12,403 bases of DNA, taken from assembly GCA_045642565.1 (NCBI GenBank), contig JAZUJE010000010.1, positions 1-12,403 on the forward strand, in the 5' to 3' direction. The DNA comes from UBA1764 sp045642565. GTDB taxonomy: Bacteria; Bacillota; Clostridia; Peptostreptococcales; Anaerovoracaceae. Position numbers and translations under genes: made by a program. This document shows, piece after piece, positions 1-7,362 of the stretch; position 1 is the first letter of the stretch; each line of letters opens with the position of its first letter. The notes under the pieces were generated by a model. The model was not told where the DNA came from, ran no database searches, and was given only the letters and a program-made list of their open reading frames with translations.

Positions 1-582
1 GGTGAATATGGCCATGGTATGCATATGCTTGTAAATGAAAGTTTGCAAAAAGCTTTGGCCGGCGCGAATTCAGAATTTTCATTTTTGAAAAAAGTTTATT
101 TTCATTTATATGATCAAAACCAAATAGTTCTGGATTGGATGGATGAAAGCTTTGATGAGCTTGATGGCTTATCACCATTTCAAGTGACTCAGCAAAAAGG
201 TTTTGAAGAACATCAGTCACAGCATTGGACTTGGTTTAAGCGTTGGATTCACGGATCAAATAATGAAATTACAAAAGCTTCGCAAATAACAACTTATAAT
301 CCGTCATATTATGGTTGCTACTATTCTTCTATCAAAGAAGACCAGGCAAAAAATGATTTCTTTGAAAATGTTTTAAGTTATGAAGAGCAAAGGATAGAAG
401 CGGAAAGAGTTGCAGCAAAAGAAGCCGAGGCAAAGCGTATTGCAGAAGAGGAGGCTTTAAAAGAGCGGCTCGAAGCTGAGGCTCACAGGCGTAAGCTTAT
501 CTTGATTGGAATCACATCGATAGTATGTTTTGTTTTAACATTTGTATTGATTAAAATTTTCAATAAACCATCTAAACATTAG
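1..582 (+). CDS. Hypothetical coiled-coil protein with C-terminal membrane anchor (5' partial)
   Basis: I do not recognise this protein. The reading frame is open to the first base of the window, and no ribosome binding site precedes the in-frame ATGs at 19 and 25, so the gene probably starts upstream. Numbering from the ATG at 19, residues 1-115 are a globular part rich in aromatic residues (W, Y, F). Residues about 118-152 are an Ala/Glu/Arg-rich, highly charged helix likely to form a coiled coil. Residues about 158-178 form one hydrophobic membrane segment, followed by a short basic tail (NKPSKH). This arrangement suggests a tail-anchored protein with its main domain in the cytoplasm, but that is inference. 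It is followed at once by the 6S RNA promoter. The frame is certain; the function is unknown. Confidence 0.6.
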   Translation, partial: GEYGHGMHMLVNESLQKALAGANSEFSFLKKVYFHLYDQNQIVLDWMDESFDELDGLSPFQVTQQKGFEEHQSQHWTWFKRWIHGSNNEITKASQITTYNPSYYGCYYSSIKEDQAKNDFFENVLSYEEQRIEAERVAAKEAEAKRIAEEEALKERLEAEAHRRKLILIGITSIVCFVLTFVLIKIFNKPSKH

Positions 583-587
583 GAGCA

Positions 588-616
588 TTGCTTTGCAGAG
601 GGGCTTTTGCTATAAT
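588..616 (+). promoter_or_regulatory. Promoter of the 6S RNA gene
   Basis: A TTGCTT -35 element (588-593) and a perfect TATAAT -10 element (611-616) are separated by 17 bp. The predicted start is near 623, directly in front of the long closing stem of the RNA. It begins 6 bp after the stop codon of the preceding gene. Confidence 0.65.
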
Positions 617-622
617 AAAAGC

Positions 623-788
623 ACCCTTGAGGTGACTATTTATTTTCCTACACTTGCTATACGGGATTCCGGATGTCTGCTAATTCATTATGTCAGGCCT
701 CATTATATCAGTGGAAGACAGAAGCTTTAGAGCAGGAAACCCACCTGTTAAATACAGGGAAAAGCAAAGGTCACTTCGAGGCTTTTTT
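623..788 (+). ncRNA. ssrS: Probable 6S RNA (RNA polymerase-binding regulatory RNA)
   Basis: This stretch of about 165 nt has no convincing ORF but folds like 6S RNA. A 12-bp closing stem pairs 625-636 with 770-781, including two G-U pairs. The inner arm has TGTCT (674-678) pairing with AGACA (716-720). A small hairpin on the 3' side of the central region, CCTGT (744-748) with ACAGG (754-758), sits where E. coli 6S has its CCTTGAACC/GGTTCAAGG hairpin. A T-run (783-788) follows the closing stem, and a consensus promoter lies just upstream. 6S RNA mimics an open promoter and sequesters housekeeping RNA polymerase in stationary phase. The identification rests on the shape and on sequence similarity recalled from known 6S RNAs, not on a covariance search. 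A different structured RNA is the main alternative. Confidence 0.68.
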
Positions 789-795
789 ATAAATT

Positions 796-826
796 AAAAT
801 CCGAGATTATTTATCTCGGATTTTTT
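796..826. terminator. Bidirectional terminator between 6S RNA and queT
   Basis: A perfect 12-bp hairpin pairs 796-807 with 813-824 around a 5-nt loop; its core is CCGAGAT/ATCTCGG. It has T residues after it on the plus strand (821-826) and an A/T-rich flank giving U residues on the minus strand. It overlaps the queT stop codon (807-809) and can stop both convergent transcripts. Confidence 0.8.
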
Positions 827-1280
827 GATATGTTTTGTATACAATCTGTCCTAATATCAAACAGGAAATCAATTCGCTTAAAAAGATGCTTGCAACTACG
901 ACTATATAAGCCTTGCTGATTCCATATTCCAATATTAATATCGGCGGAATAATCAATGTATTCGCAATAACCGGCGGTAAACAGGCTAAAATGCGATTTT
1001 TCCTGAGAAGCCATGTCCCTATAGCACCAATCAGCGTAGCTATGCTTCCAAATATAATGTCCCAAAGTGCGAGGCCCGATAGAATATTAGCTATTAAGCA
1101 TCCAATGCTTAATCCGGGGATGGCTGCGGGGGTAAAAGCTGCCAGTATGCACAATGCTTCTGATAATCTAATCTGAATTAAACCCGATGAAGCCCCGAAT
1201 ATTGATGTAATCATGGTTAAGATTACATATAAAGCCGCAATTATGCCGGCCAAAGCAAGCTTATTTGTTTTATTATTCAT
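807..1280 (-). CDS. queT: QueT-family ECF transporter S-component (queuosine precursor uptake)
   Basis: This is a substrate-binding membrane subunit (S-component) of an energy-coupling-factor transporter, predicted to import preQ0/preQ1-type queuosine precursors. The 157 residues are almost entirely hydrophobic, with about five or six membrane helices, the usual size for the family. Family hallmarks are visible: an N-terminal basic Ala-rich start (KLALAGIIAALYVILT), the IQIRLSEAL segment near residue 36, FTPAAIPGLSIGCLIAN around 49-65, and the WDIIFGSIATLIGA stretch around 73-86. No ECF ATPase or T-subunit lies nearby, so it probably shares a common EcfAAT module. The ATG at 1280 has AGGAG five bases upstream, inside a preQ1 riboswitch, which independently supports the substrate. 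It converges on the 6S RNA gene and diverges from the MATE-ATPase gene. Confidence 0.87.
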   Translation of the reverse strand: MNNKTNKLALAGIIAALYVILTMITSIFGASSGLIQIRLSEALCILAAFTPAAIPGLSIGCLIANILSGLALWDIIFGSIATLIGAIGTWLLRKNRILACLPPVIANTLIIPPILILEYGISKAYIVVVASIFLSELISCLILGQIVYKTYQKIRDK

Positions 1281-1285
1281 AAAAA

Positions 1286-1328
1286 CTCCTTTAGTTTTGA
1301 TTTAAGTGAGGAAGGTCTCGAACTCACT
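1286..1328 (-). promoter_or_regulatory. preQ1-I riboswitch controlling queT translation
   Basis: Read on the minus strand, a 6-bp stem AGTGAG/CTCACT (1323-1328 with 1305-1310) encloses a 12-nt loop that starts TTCGAG. A C lies directly before the 3' arm of the stem (position 1311), where preQ1-I aptamers carry the ligand-pairing cytosine. An A-rich tail follows, ending AACTAAAGGAG. The order stem, UUCNAG loop, C, stem, A-rich tail and AACUAA-G matches the small preQ1-I class. The tail that would form the pseudoknot contains the Shine-Dalgarno sequence (1286-1292) of queT, so ligand binding should block translation. No terminator hairpin separates it from the gene. The predicted transcript start is about base 1328, so the mRNA would begin with the aptamer. 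Confidence 0.85.
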
Positions 1329-1333
1329 ATTAT

Positions 1334-1366
1334 TATTGTAGCATACTATATAAATATGCTACAATA
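1334..1366. promoter_or_regulatory. Palindromic divergent promoter (queT / MATE-ATPase)
   Basis: Two perfect 12-bp inverted arms, TATTGTAGCATA (1334-1345) and TATGCTACAATA (1355-1366), flank a 9-bp spacer. Each strand therefore carries the same promoter: TTGTAG, an 18-bp spacer, then TACAAT with an extended-10 TGC before it. On plus, the -35 is 1336-1341 and the -10 is 1360-1365, predicting a start at about 1372-1373. On minus, the -35 is 1364-1359 and the -10 is 1340-1335, predicting a start near 1328. The arms could also bind a dimeric regulator. The same 10-bp half-sites recur upstream of the RelB-MNT gene at 11066-11095. Confidence 0.7.
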
Positions 1367-1372
1367 TAAGTT

Positions 1373-3145
1373 ATGGAAAATATGATTAATAATGAAAAAT
1401 ATGATGGAAAAATCATAACACAGCTATTTATATTGCTGTTGCCTGCACAGATTTTATCTTTTGCAGTATCTTTGCTTGGCGGAATTATTAATGGCGTATT
1501 GATTGGTAATTTCCTTGATCAAAATGCTGTTTTAGCCCTGGGCTATGTAAGTCCTTTAGTTGCAATTATCGGTGCAATAGGATCTGTTATTTCAGGCGGC
1601 TCACGAATTCTCGCGGGAAGATATATAGGAAGAAACGAACTGAAAAATCTCGACTATATCTTTTCGCTTTCAATTATCATGGCAGTTGTAGTTGGAGGCC
1701 TACTAACTATTTGCGGATTTTGCTTTTCAAAATCTTTAGCAGTTTTATTCGGAGCTAAAGGAATATCAATTGAAGCAACATCGTTATATATAAGAGGGCT
1801 TTCTTTTGGGTTTATTCCGACACTTCTTAATCCATCACTGATGGTTTATCTGCAAATGAGTAATAAATCTAATTACTCATTAGCATCAGCTGTTGTCCTT
1901 GCCGGAACAAACCTTCTTTTCAGTTTGGCAAATGTCACTTTAATAAATGGTGGAATCTTGGGCATGGGAATTGCTGTTTGCTTGAGCCAGTATGCTACAG
2001 TAATCTTCTTGCTTGCAAAATTTGTATTAGATAAATCTTTGATGCATTGGGATATTTCCGGAATCAAAAAAGCAATGGTCTCGGGAATGGTTGCGCTTGG
2101 AGCACCAACGGCAATTGCAGCCGCTTTATATGCACTTCGTAATGTAGCAATCAATTATTTGGCTTTAACTGTTGGTGGTGAAAAAACAGTATCAGCTATA
2201 GCTTTGGTAAGCTCTGCGGTAGGCCCGTTTGATGCAGTTAATATAGGTTATGGTGCAGTTGTATTAATTATCGCCAGCGTTTTTGTCGGAGAGAAAAATG
2301 CACAAGGATTAAAAGCTTTGCTTAGGACCGGCCTAAAAATCGGTTTAATATTATCATTTGCAAAAGTTGTGATTATTGCGGCTTTAGGAAGACCAATTAT
2401 GACAATATTTGGCGCCGAAGGAGAAATATTAGATGAATGCTATCAACTTTTTGTAATGTTAGCAATCAACATGCCTATGAATATATTGACAGTATCCTGG
2501 GCTAATATATATCAAAGCCGAGGAAAAGTTAATTTTGTAAATTTAATGTATGTAATCAATGCATTTGCTTCTCCGGTTCTCTTTGCACTAGTCGCTTGCA
2601 AATTTATGGGAGTTTGGGGAATCTGGACTTGCTACTTATTCTCAGAAGTAGTTTCAACAGTATTTATTCTTGTCGCTGCTCCGATAATGAGTAAGCATAA
2701 GCTTACGAACTTTTATGATATTCTTTGCCTTGATAATGCCTTTGATAAAGGAAAGAGCATTACAATTTCTATTGACTCGATGGAAGCAGTTATTGATATT
2801 TCTAAAAATGTCGAAGCTTTCTGCAAAGAAAATGGCATTGATAATAAACGAAGTCTAATGGCAGGGCTTTGCCTTGAAGAAATGGCAGGCAATGTTGTTG
2901 AACATGGTTTCATAATAGGGAAAAAGAAGGATTATAGAATAGATGTGTTTGTTGAAATTAACGGCAATGATGTAAATATGATTTTGCGCAACAACACACC
3001 ATTATTTAATCCGCTTAAGAGCTTCTCTGCTTTTGACCCTAATGATCCTGCAAAGAATATTGGTATTCGTATGGTAGATAAGCTTGCGAAAGAAATGAAC
3101 TATCAAAGTTCTTTCGGTATGAATGTATTAAGCATTAGCTTATAA
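1373..3145 (+). CDS. MATE-family transporter fused to an RsbW-like ATPase domain
   Basis: Residues 1 to about 440 form a MATE/MOP-superfamily transporter with about twelve membrane helices in two similar halves. It is expected to export drugs or metabolites by Na+ or H+ antiport. Residues about 462-590 are a soluble HATPase_c domain of the anti-sigma-kinase (RsbW/SpoIIAB) type. It has an N-box EEMAGNVVEHG (502-512: E503, N507, H511) and a late glycine motif NIGIRMV (562-568). In the G1 position, where a D-x-G is usual, it reads NNTP (540-543), so the usual acidic residue is absent. Ordinary MATE proteins are about 450 residues and lack this tail. The ATPase domain is likely cytoplasmic and may sense nucleotide or bind a partner. 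The start has no ribosome binding site and lies at the predicted transcription start, suggesting a leaderless mRNA. It heads a long cluster. Confidence 0.85.
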   Translation: MENMINNEKYDGKIITQLFILLLPAQILSFAVSLLGGIINGVLIGNFLDQNAVLALGYVSPLVAIIGAIGSVISGGSRILAGRYIGRNELKNLDYIFSLSIIMAVVVGGLLTICGFCFSKSLAVLFGAKGISIEATSLYIRGLSFGFIPTLLNPSLMVYLQMSNKSNYSLASAVVLAGTNLLFSLANVTLINGGILGMGIAVCLSQYATVIFLLAKFVLDKSLMHWDISGIKKAMVSGMVALGAPTAIAAALYALRNVAINYLALTVGGEKTVSAIALVSSAVGPFDAVNIGYGAVVLIIASVFVGEKNAQGLKALLRTGLKIGLILSFAKVVIIAALGRPIMTIFGAEGEILDECYQLFVMLAINMPMNILTVSWANIYQSRGKVNFVNLMYVINAFASPVLFALVACKFMGVWGIWTCYLFSEVVSTVFILVAAPIMSKHKLTNFYDILCLDNAFDKGKSITISIDSMEAVIDISKNVEAFCKENGIDNKRSLMAGLCLEEMAGNVVEHGFIIGKKKDYRIDVFVEINGNDVNMILRNNTPLFNPLKSFSAFDPNDPAKNIGIRMVDKLAKEMNYQSSFGMNVLSISL

Positions 3146-3200
3146 AATAAATTAAAGTCTAAAAATATGTAAAGTAATATTTAAGGCTTCTGAATGAAAG

Positions 3201-4613
3201 ATGGTTGACATGGAAAACGGTGGACGTGCCCAGTGGGGCAGTAAAATTGGATTTATATTAGCCGCAGCAGGCTCTGCTGTAGGCCTCGGAAATATTTGGA
3301 AGTTTCCGGGAAAAGCATTTGCCGGCGGCGGCGGAGCATATTTAGTTATTTATTTAATAATTCTTCTTATACTTGGCATTCCTGTAATGCTTACAGAACT
3401 TAGCTTAGGAAGATTTACTCAAAAGAATACTGTAGGAACATTTAGAATGCTCAATAAAAAATTTGCCTGGTCGGGTTGGGCAGGCGTTCTTTGTGCATTC
3501 ATAATTCTTTGTTACTATTCTCATGTTGGCGGATGGGTTTTGAATTACATAATAGCGTATGCAACAGATAGCCACGCGTTGTTCTCTACCGGGGGCCTTG
3601 AATATTTTTACAAATTCCTTGGCTTTAACATGATTACAAAAGCATCATTCTTCCCAACAAGAGCTATTATATTCGCAGCAATTTTTATTGTACTTAATAC
3701 ATTTATTTTACTCAAGGGCGTTTCCGGCGGCATTGAAAAGTTTAATAAAGTCGGAATGCCATTGCTATTTTGTATACTCATTGTTTTGCTTGTTAAAACA
3801 GCAACTCTTCCGGGAGCAAGAGAAGGCTTTAAATATATGCTTACATTTAATTGGTCCACTGTTGACGGATCAACAATTATGTCTGCTTTAGGCCAAGCCT
3901 TCTATTCTTTATCATTAGGTATGGCCATTATGATTACATATGGATCTTACCTTGGCAAAGATGTTAATCTTCCAAAAAATACATTTATCATTTGCACACT
4001 TGATACCTTGGTAGCATTTATTTCCGGATTCATTATTGTTCCGGCAGTATTCGCAACTCTTGGTAGCGAAAATGTAGGTAAGGGTGGATCTTTCGCATTC
4101 GCCGCACTCGTAGGCGTGTTTAAACAAATGCCTGCCGGAGCAGTTTTCGGCGCACTATTCTTTGGCCTTTTATTCTTTGCGGCAATTTCATCTTCTATTT
4201 CTATTGAAGAAGGCGTTGTGGCTTTTGTATGTGAGGAATGGGGCTTTGACAGAAAGAAAACTATATATTGCATCGCAATTCTTTGCTTTATTATCGGTGG
4301 CGTTTATACATTATCCCAGGTTGCATATGATATTAAGCTTCCTTGGTTAGACTTTACAGGCTTTAATATGTATCTTGCCGGAGACTGGTTAGAAATCATA
4401 ACAGACAGACTTATTCTTCCGATTTCTGCATTCGGAGAATGCTTATTCGTAGGTTGGTTTTGGGGCCCTGCAAACATTCAATATGAAGTATGTAGCAGCG
4501 GAACAAAATTTGGCTGGTATAAAATTTATGCCTTCTTAATTAAATATATTGCGCCACTCGGAATCGGTGCAATTATAATTTATTCATTTGTGACAGGAAC
4601 AACTATTTCATAG
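3201..4613 (+). CDS. Sodium-dependent symporter, neurotransmitter:sodium symporter (NSS) family
   Basis: This 470-residue membrane protein belongs to the NSS (SNF) family, which includes bacterial amino-acid and indole-type transporters such as LeuT, TnaT and MhsT. Family motifs are visible at the N-terminus: WGSKIGFILAAAGSAVGLGNIWKFPG, residues 12-37. This corresponds to the unwound helix-1 region that binds Na+ and substrate; it has KFPG where the usual form is RFPY. About eleven to twelve hydrophobic helices follow, and the length is normal for prokaryotic members. The substrate cannot be read; an amino acid is most likely. There is a 55-bp gap after the MATE gene with no terminator. The ATG at 3201 and an in-frame ATG at 3210 are both possible, and neither has a good Shine-Dalgarno sequence. 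Confidence 0.88.
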   Translation: MVDMENGGRAQWGSKIGFILAAAGSAVGLGNIWKFPGKAFAGGGGAYLVIYLIILLILGIPVMLTELSLGRFTQKNTVGTFRMLNKKFAWSGWAGVLCAFIILCYYSHVGGWVLNYIIAYATDSHALFSTGGLEYFYKFLGFNMITKASFFPTRAIIFAAIFIVLNTFILLKGVSGGIEKFNKVGMPLLFCILIVLLVKTATLPGAREGFKYMLTFNWSTVDGSTIMSALGQAFYSLSLGMAIMITYGSYLGKDVNLPKNTFIICTLDTLVAFISGFIIVPAVFATLGSENVGKGGSFAFAALVGVFKQMPAGAVFGALFFGLLFFAAISSSISIEEGVVAFVCEEWGFDRKKTIYCIAILCFIIGGVYTLSQVAYDIKLPWLDFTGFNMYLAGDWLEIITDRLILPISAFGECLFVGWFWGPANIQYEVCSSGTKFGWYKIYAFLIKYIAPLGIGAIIIYSFVTGTTIS

Positions 4614-4635
4614 TTGATATTTAATATAAAAATCA

Positions 4636-5292
4636 ATGCTCAAAAGAATTCGTCAAAAAGAATTAAAAACAGTATTTATCAAAGCGATCCTTGCCGGAAT
4701 TTGTATTGCCATCGGAGGCGCTGTATTTGTTTCTTTGATGGACAAAAACAAACTTCTCGGAGCAGTACTCTTTTCGATTGGATTAATTACTATATGTACA
4801 CAAAATTTTAATTTGTTTACAGGCAAGGCTTGCTATCTGCTTGATAATGATAAATATTACTTCATTGATTTAATAGTTATTTGGTTTGGCAATGCAATAG
4901 GAACATTAATTATTGCATTCTTTATCTTTTGCACAAGATTAGCAGACAGTTTGCAGTCTTCTGCAAAGATTCTTGTCGCAACTAAGAATGCCGACAGTTT
5001 ATTCAGTTTGTTTTTCTTGGGTGTTATTTGCAACATCTTAATTTATATTGCCGTAGAAGGCTATAAAACAAACGAGCACATATTCGGAAAATATTTATCC
5101 ATTGTATTTGGCGTAACAGTATTTATTCTTATCGGAAGTGAGCATAGTGTTGCAGATATGTTTTACTATTCACTTGCCGGAGAGTTCTTCAGATGGGATA
5201 GTCTTCTTAGACTGATTGTAATAAGTCTTGGTAATGTTGCCGGTGGATTAATCATTCCTTGGGGAAAGAAGCTCGCGGCAAAAAACAGTTAG
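4636..5292 (+). CDS. Formate/nitrite transporter (FNT) family protein, short form
   Basis: This is a pentameric-channel type membrane protein of the FNT family (FocA, NirC, HSC). Evidence is the NLFTGK segment (59-64), corresponding to the LFTGN loop, and the EHSVADMFYYSL segment (169-180), whose H170 matches the central pore histidine. It also has six predicted membrane helices. At 218 residues it is shorter than typical FocA or NirC (about 250-290), with short termini and loops. The LFTGN asparagine is K64 here, so selectivity may differ from formate. It lies 22 bp after the NSS gene and 7 bp before the ECF S-component, so it is probably cotranscribed. No clear ribosome binding site precedes the ATG. 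Confidence 0.75.
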   Translation: MLKRIRQKELKTVFIKAILAGICIAIGGAVFVSLMDKNKLLGAVLFSIGLITICTQNFNLFTGKACYLLDNDKYYFIDLIVIWFGNAIGTLIIAFFIFCTRLADSLQSSAKILVATKNADSLFSLFFLGVICNILIYIAVEGYKTNEHIFGKYLSIVFGVTVFILIGSEHSVADMFYYSLAGEFFRWDSLLRLIVISLGNVAGGLIIPWGKKLAAKNS

Positions 5293-5299
5293 AGACATT

Positions 5300-5785
5300 A
5301 TGAAAATTAACACCAAAGAGCTTACACAATTATCAATATTTGCCGCAATAATGGTTGCCGGAAAAGAACTGCTTAGCTTTATTCCAAATGTTAATCCTGT
5401 AAGCTTGATAATCATATTGCTTGCAATAAACTATTCTTATAAAGCACTTTTTCCGGTTGCAATCTTTGTCATAATTGAGATTGCAATATATGGCTTTGAT
5501 TTATGGTCATTTATGTACTTATATGTTTGGCCACTCATAACGATAGGTGCAATAATATTTAGAACACATAAAAGCAGAATATTTTGGGCTTGCTATGGAG
5601 CAGCCGCTGGTTTTTTATTTGGGGCCTTGTGTTCAATCCCGTATATATTTGTCGGTGGTTTTAAAGCCGCATTTGCTTACTGGATTGCAGGCATTCCTTA
5701 TGATTTAATACATTCGGTATCTAACTTTGTACTTATTTTTACTTTGATGCCACTATTAAATAAGTTGATAATTAAATTCAAATAA
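5300..5785 (+). CDS. ECF transporter S-component, substrate unknown
   Basis: This 161-residue integral membrane protein has about five or six helices, matching substrate-binding S-components of energy-coupling-factor (ECF) vitamin transporters. Supporting features are the N-terminal TKELTQLSIFAAIMVAGKEL, an aromatic middle helix region (FDLWSFMYLYVWPL), and the C-terminal segment YWIAGIPYDLIHSVSNFVL, which is typical of the family. No ATPase or T-component is encoded nearby, so it should dock to a shared EcfAAT module. No riboswitch precedes it, so the ligand cannot be named. It starts 7 bp after the FNT gene and ends 4 bp before murJ. The GAGACATT before the ATG gives only a weak ribosome binding site. 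Confidence 0.72.
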   Translation: MKINTKELTQLSIFAAIMVAGKELLSFIPNVNPVSLIIILLAINYSYKALFPVAIFVIIEIAIYGFDLWSFMYLYVWPLITIGAIIFRTHKSRIFWACYGAAAGFLFGALCSIPYIFVGGFKAAFAYWIAGIPYDLIHSVSNFVLIFTLMPLLNKLIIKFK

Positions 5786-5789
5786 AAGA

Positions 5790-7313
5790 ATGAAAAAATT
5801 AAAGCTTACAACCACACAGATTGCTTTGATGATGGCGATTTTAACGCTTGGATCTAAGTTGCTCGGTTTCATTCGTGAAATGGTTTTGGCAAATTACTTT
5901 GGCGCCGGAATGGTTACCGATGCCTATGTAATGGGGCAGTCTATCCCGAATACTTTAATGGCCGCAATCATCACTGCTGTCGGAACATCTTATATGCCGA
6001 TTTTAGCTTCGCGTTTTGAAAGCGGAGGTGTAAACAGTGCTAACAAGTTTACAAGTCAGCTTCTTAATGCGCTGTTTTCGATTACTGCGGCATTTTTTGT
6101 ATTAGCTATAATTTTTTCTAAGCCTTTAGTTTCGGTATTTGCTCCGGGATACGAAGCAGAAAAAGCAACACTGACAATTTATTATATGCGGATTGCTTTT
6201 ATCAGCTTATTCTTCCATGCCGGAATTACAATTTTTGAAGCATACTTGCAATATCGCGGAACATTTAATAAACAAACAGTGGTTGGATATTTACAGAATA
6301 TTTCGATTATTGTTTTTATCGTAATATCTGCATTCACAGATTATCACTTACTTATCTTTGGACTTGTAATAGGATTTGGGCTTCGCTTTATCTTTGACTA
6401 TTTGCTTGTACGTGCGAATGGCTTTAGATATGAAGCCAACTTTCACATGACATCAACAATCAAAGAGCTTATTGAATTAGCTCTTCCTGTTTTTATCGGT
6501 GGCTATGTCAGTGAAATAAACACTTTTGTTGATAAAATGCTTGCAAGCGATTTGCCTGAAGGCAGTGTATCAGCATTAAACTATGGATCTACGATTATCA
6601 ATGTAATTTTGTCATTTGTAGTTACCATCTTTGTAACTATAGTATATCCACGTCTTAATAAAGCCTTTGCTACCGGTGATATTAATAGCATAAGTCGTTT
6701 GTCAGAACGCGGAATCAATCTGCTTTCACTTATTGCAATTCCTTGCGCGCTGGGCGCAATGCTTTATTCAAAAGAAATTGTTCAACTTATATATATGCGT
6801 GGAGCTTTTACAGTTGCCGCTGCAGATATGGCAGGTATAGCATTGCTATTTTATGCGATTAGAATTCCATTTTATGCTGTAAACCAATTGGTTATAAAAG
6901 TTTTCTATTCTATGCATGATATGAAAACCCCGGTGTTATGCTCGATCGTTTCACTTGCCGTAAATGTGGGCTTAAATTTAATTTTGGTCGGGCAGATTGG
7001 CTTGGCGGGGCTTGCCATTGCAACTTCCGTTGCAGAGTTTGTTAACATGTCCTTGCAATATTTCACATTCAGAAGAAAGCATAAAGATATTGTGCTTCTT
7101 AGTTCAAAACGTAAGCTTGTTCTTATCGGGCTTTTCAGCGTAATATCAATTGCATTCAGTTACGGTGTATTCTTACTGCTGGCAGGCGTTGGTTCACTTA
7201 TAATTCGTTTCGGGCTTTCTGCTATTGCCGCAGTCTTGGCATATTTGGGATTACTTGTTGTCGCTAAATTTGAAGAGCTTTCACTAATTAAAGATTTGTT
7301 TAAGAGAGTGTAA
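5790..7313 (+). CDS. murJ: MurJ/MviN lipid II flippase
   Basis: This 507-residue protein of the MOP superfamily has about fourteen hydrophobic helices and flips lipid II across the membrane for peptidoglycan synthesis. The N-terminal signature is clear: GFIREMVLANYFGAGMVTDAY (26-46), including the conserved arginine R29 and the GAG-x3-DA segment, followed by SIPNTL (51-56). The length is normal for the family. It starts 4 bp after the preceding gene, so translational coupling is likely. It sits just before the Fe-S genes, separated by 49 bp that hold a possible separate promoter. MATE proteins, such as the first gene of this cluster, belong to the same superfamily but are a different branch. 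Confidence 0.9.
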   Translation: MKKLKLTTTQIALMMAILTLGSKLLGFIREMVLANYFGAGMVTDAYVMGQSIPNTLMAAIITAVGTSYMPILASRFESGGVNSANKFTSQLLNALFSITAAFFVLAIIFSKPLVSVFAPGYEAEKATLTIYYMRIAFISLFFHAGITIFEAYLQYRGTFNKQTVVGYLQNISIIVFIVISAFTDYHLLIFGLVIGFGLRFIFDYLLVRANGFRYEANFHMTSTIKELIELALPVFIGGYVSEINTFVDKMLASDLPEGSVSALNYGSTIINVILSFVVTIFVTIVYPRLNKAFATGDINSISRLSERGINLLSLIAIPCALGAMLYSKEIVQLIYMRGAFTVAAADMAGIALLFYAIRIPFYAVNQLVIKVFYSMHDMKTPVLCSIVSLAVNVGLNLILVGQIGLAGLAIATSVAEFVNMSLQYFTFRRKHKDIVLLSSKRKLVLIGLFSVISIAFSYGVFLLLAGVGSLIIRFGLSAIAAVLAYLGLLVVAKFEELSLIKDLFKRV

Positions 7314-7334
7314 ACTTTTAACAAAAAAGCGATG

Positions 7335-7340
7335 TATAAT
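7335..7340 (+). promoter_or_regulatory. Possible -10 element for sufCB
   Basis: A perfect TATAAT lies 22 bp before the sufC start codon, in the largest gap of this part of the cluster. I do not find a convincing -35 at the right distance, so this is a weak internal promoter at most. Read-through from murJ is equally possible. Confidence 0.35.
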
Positions 7341-7362
7341 ATTCATATCGAAAGGAACGACG

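Noticed and set aside
913..1176. Plus-strand ORF of 87 codons opposite queT
   Set aside because: It lies wholly inside queT on the other strand, has no ribosome binding site, and encodes no recognisable domain. The riboswitch and promoter support queT.
1334..1366. Palindrome as a transcription terminator
   Set aside because: It has no GC-rich core or T-tract, and both arms form promoter elements with correct spacing on both strands.
4614..4811. ORF of 65 codons overlapping the start of the FNT gene
   Set aside because: It is out of frame with the FNT gene, and its product is polar and looks like a frame shadow. The overlapping FNT frame has clear family motifs.
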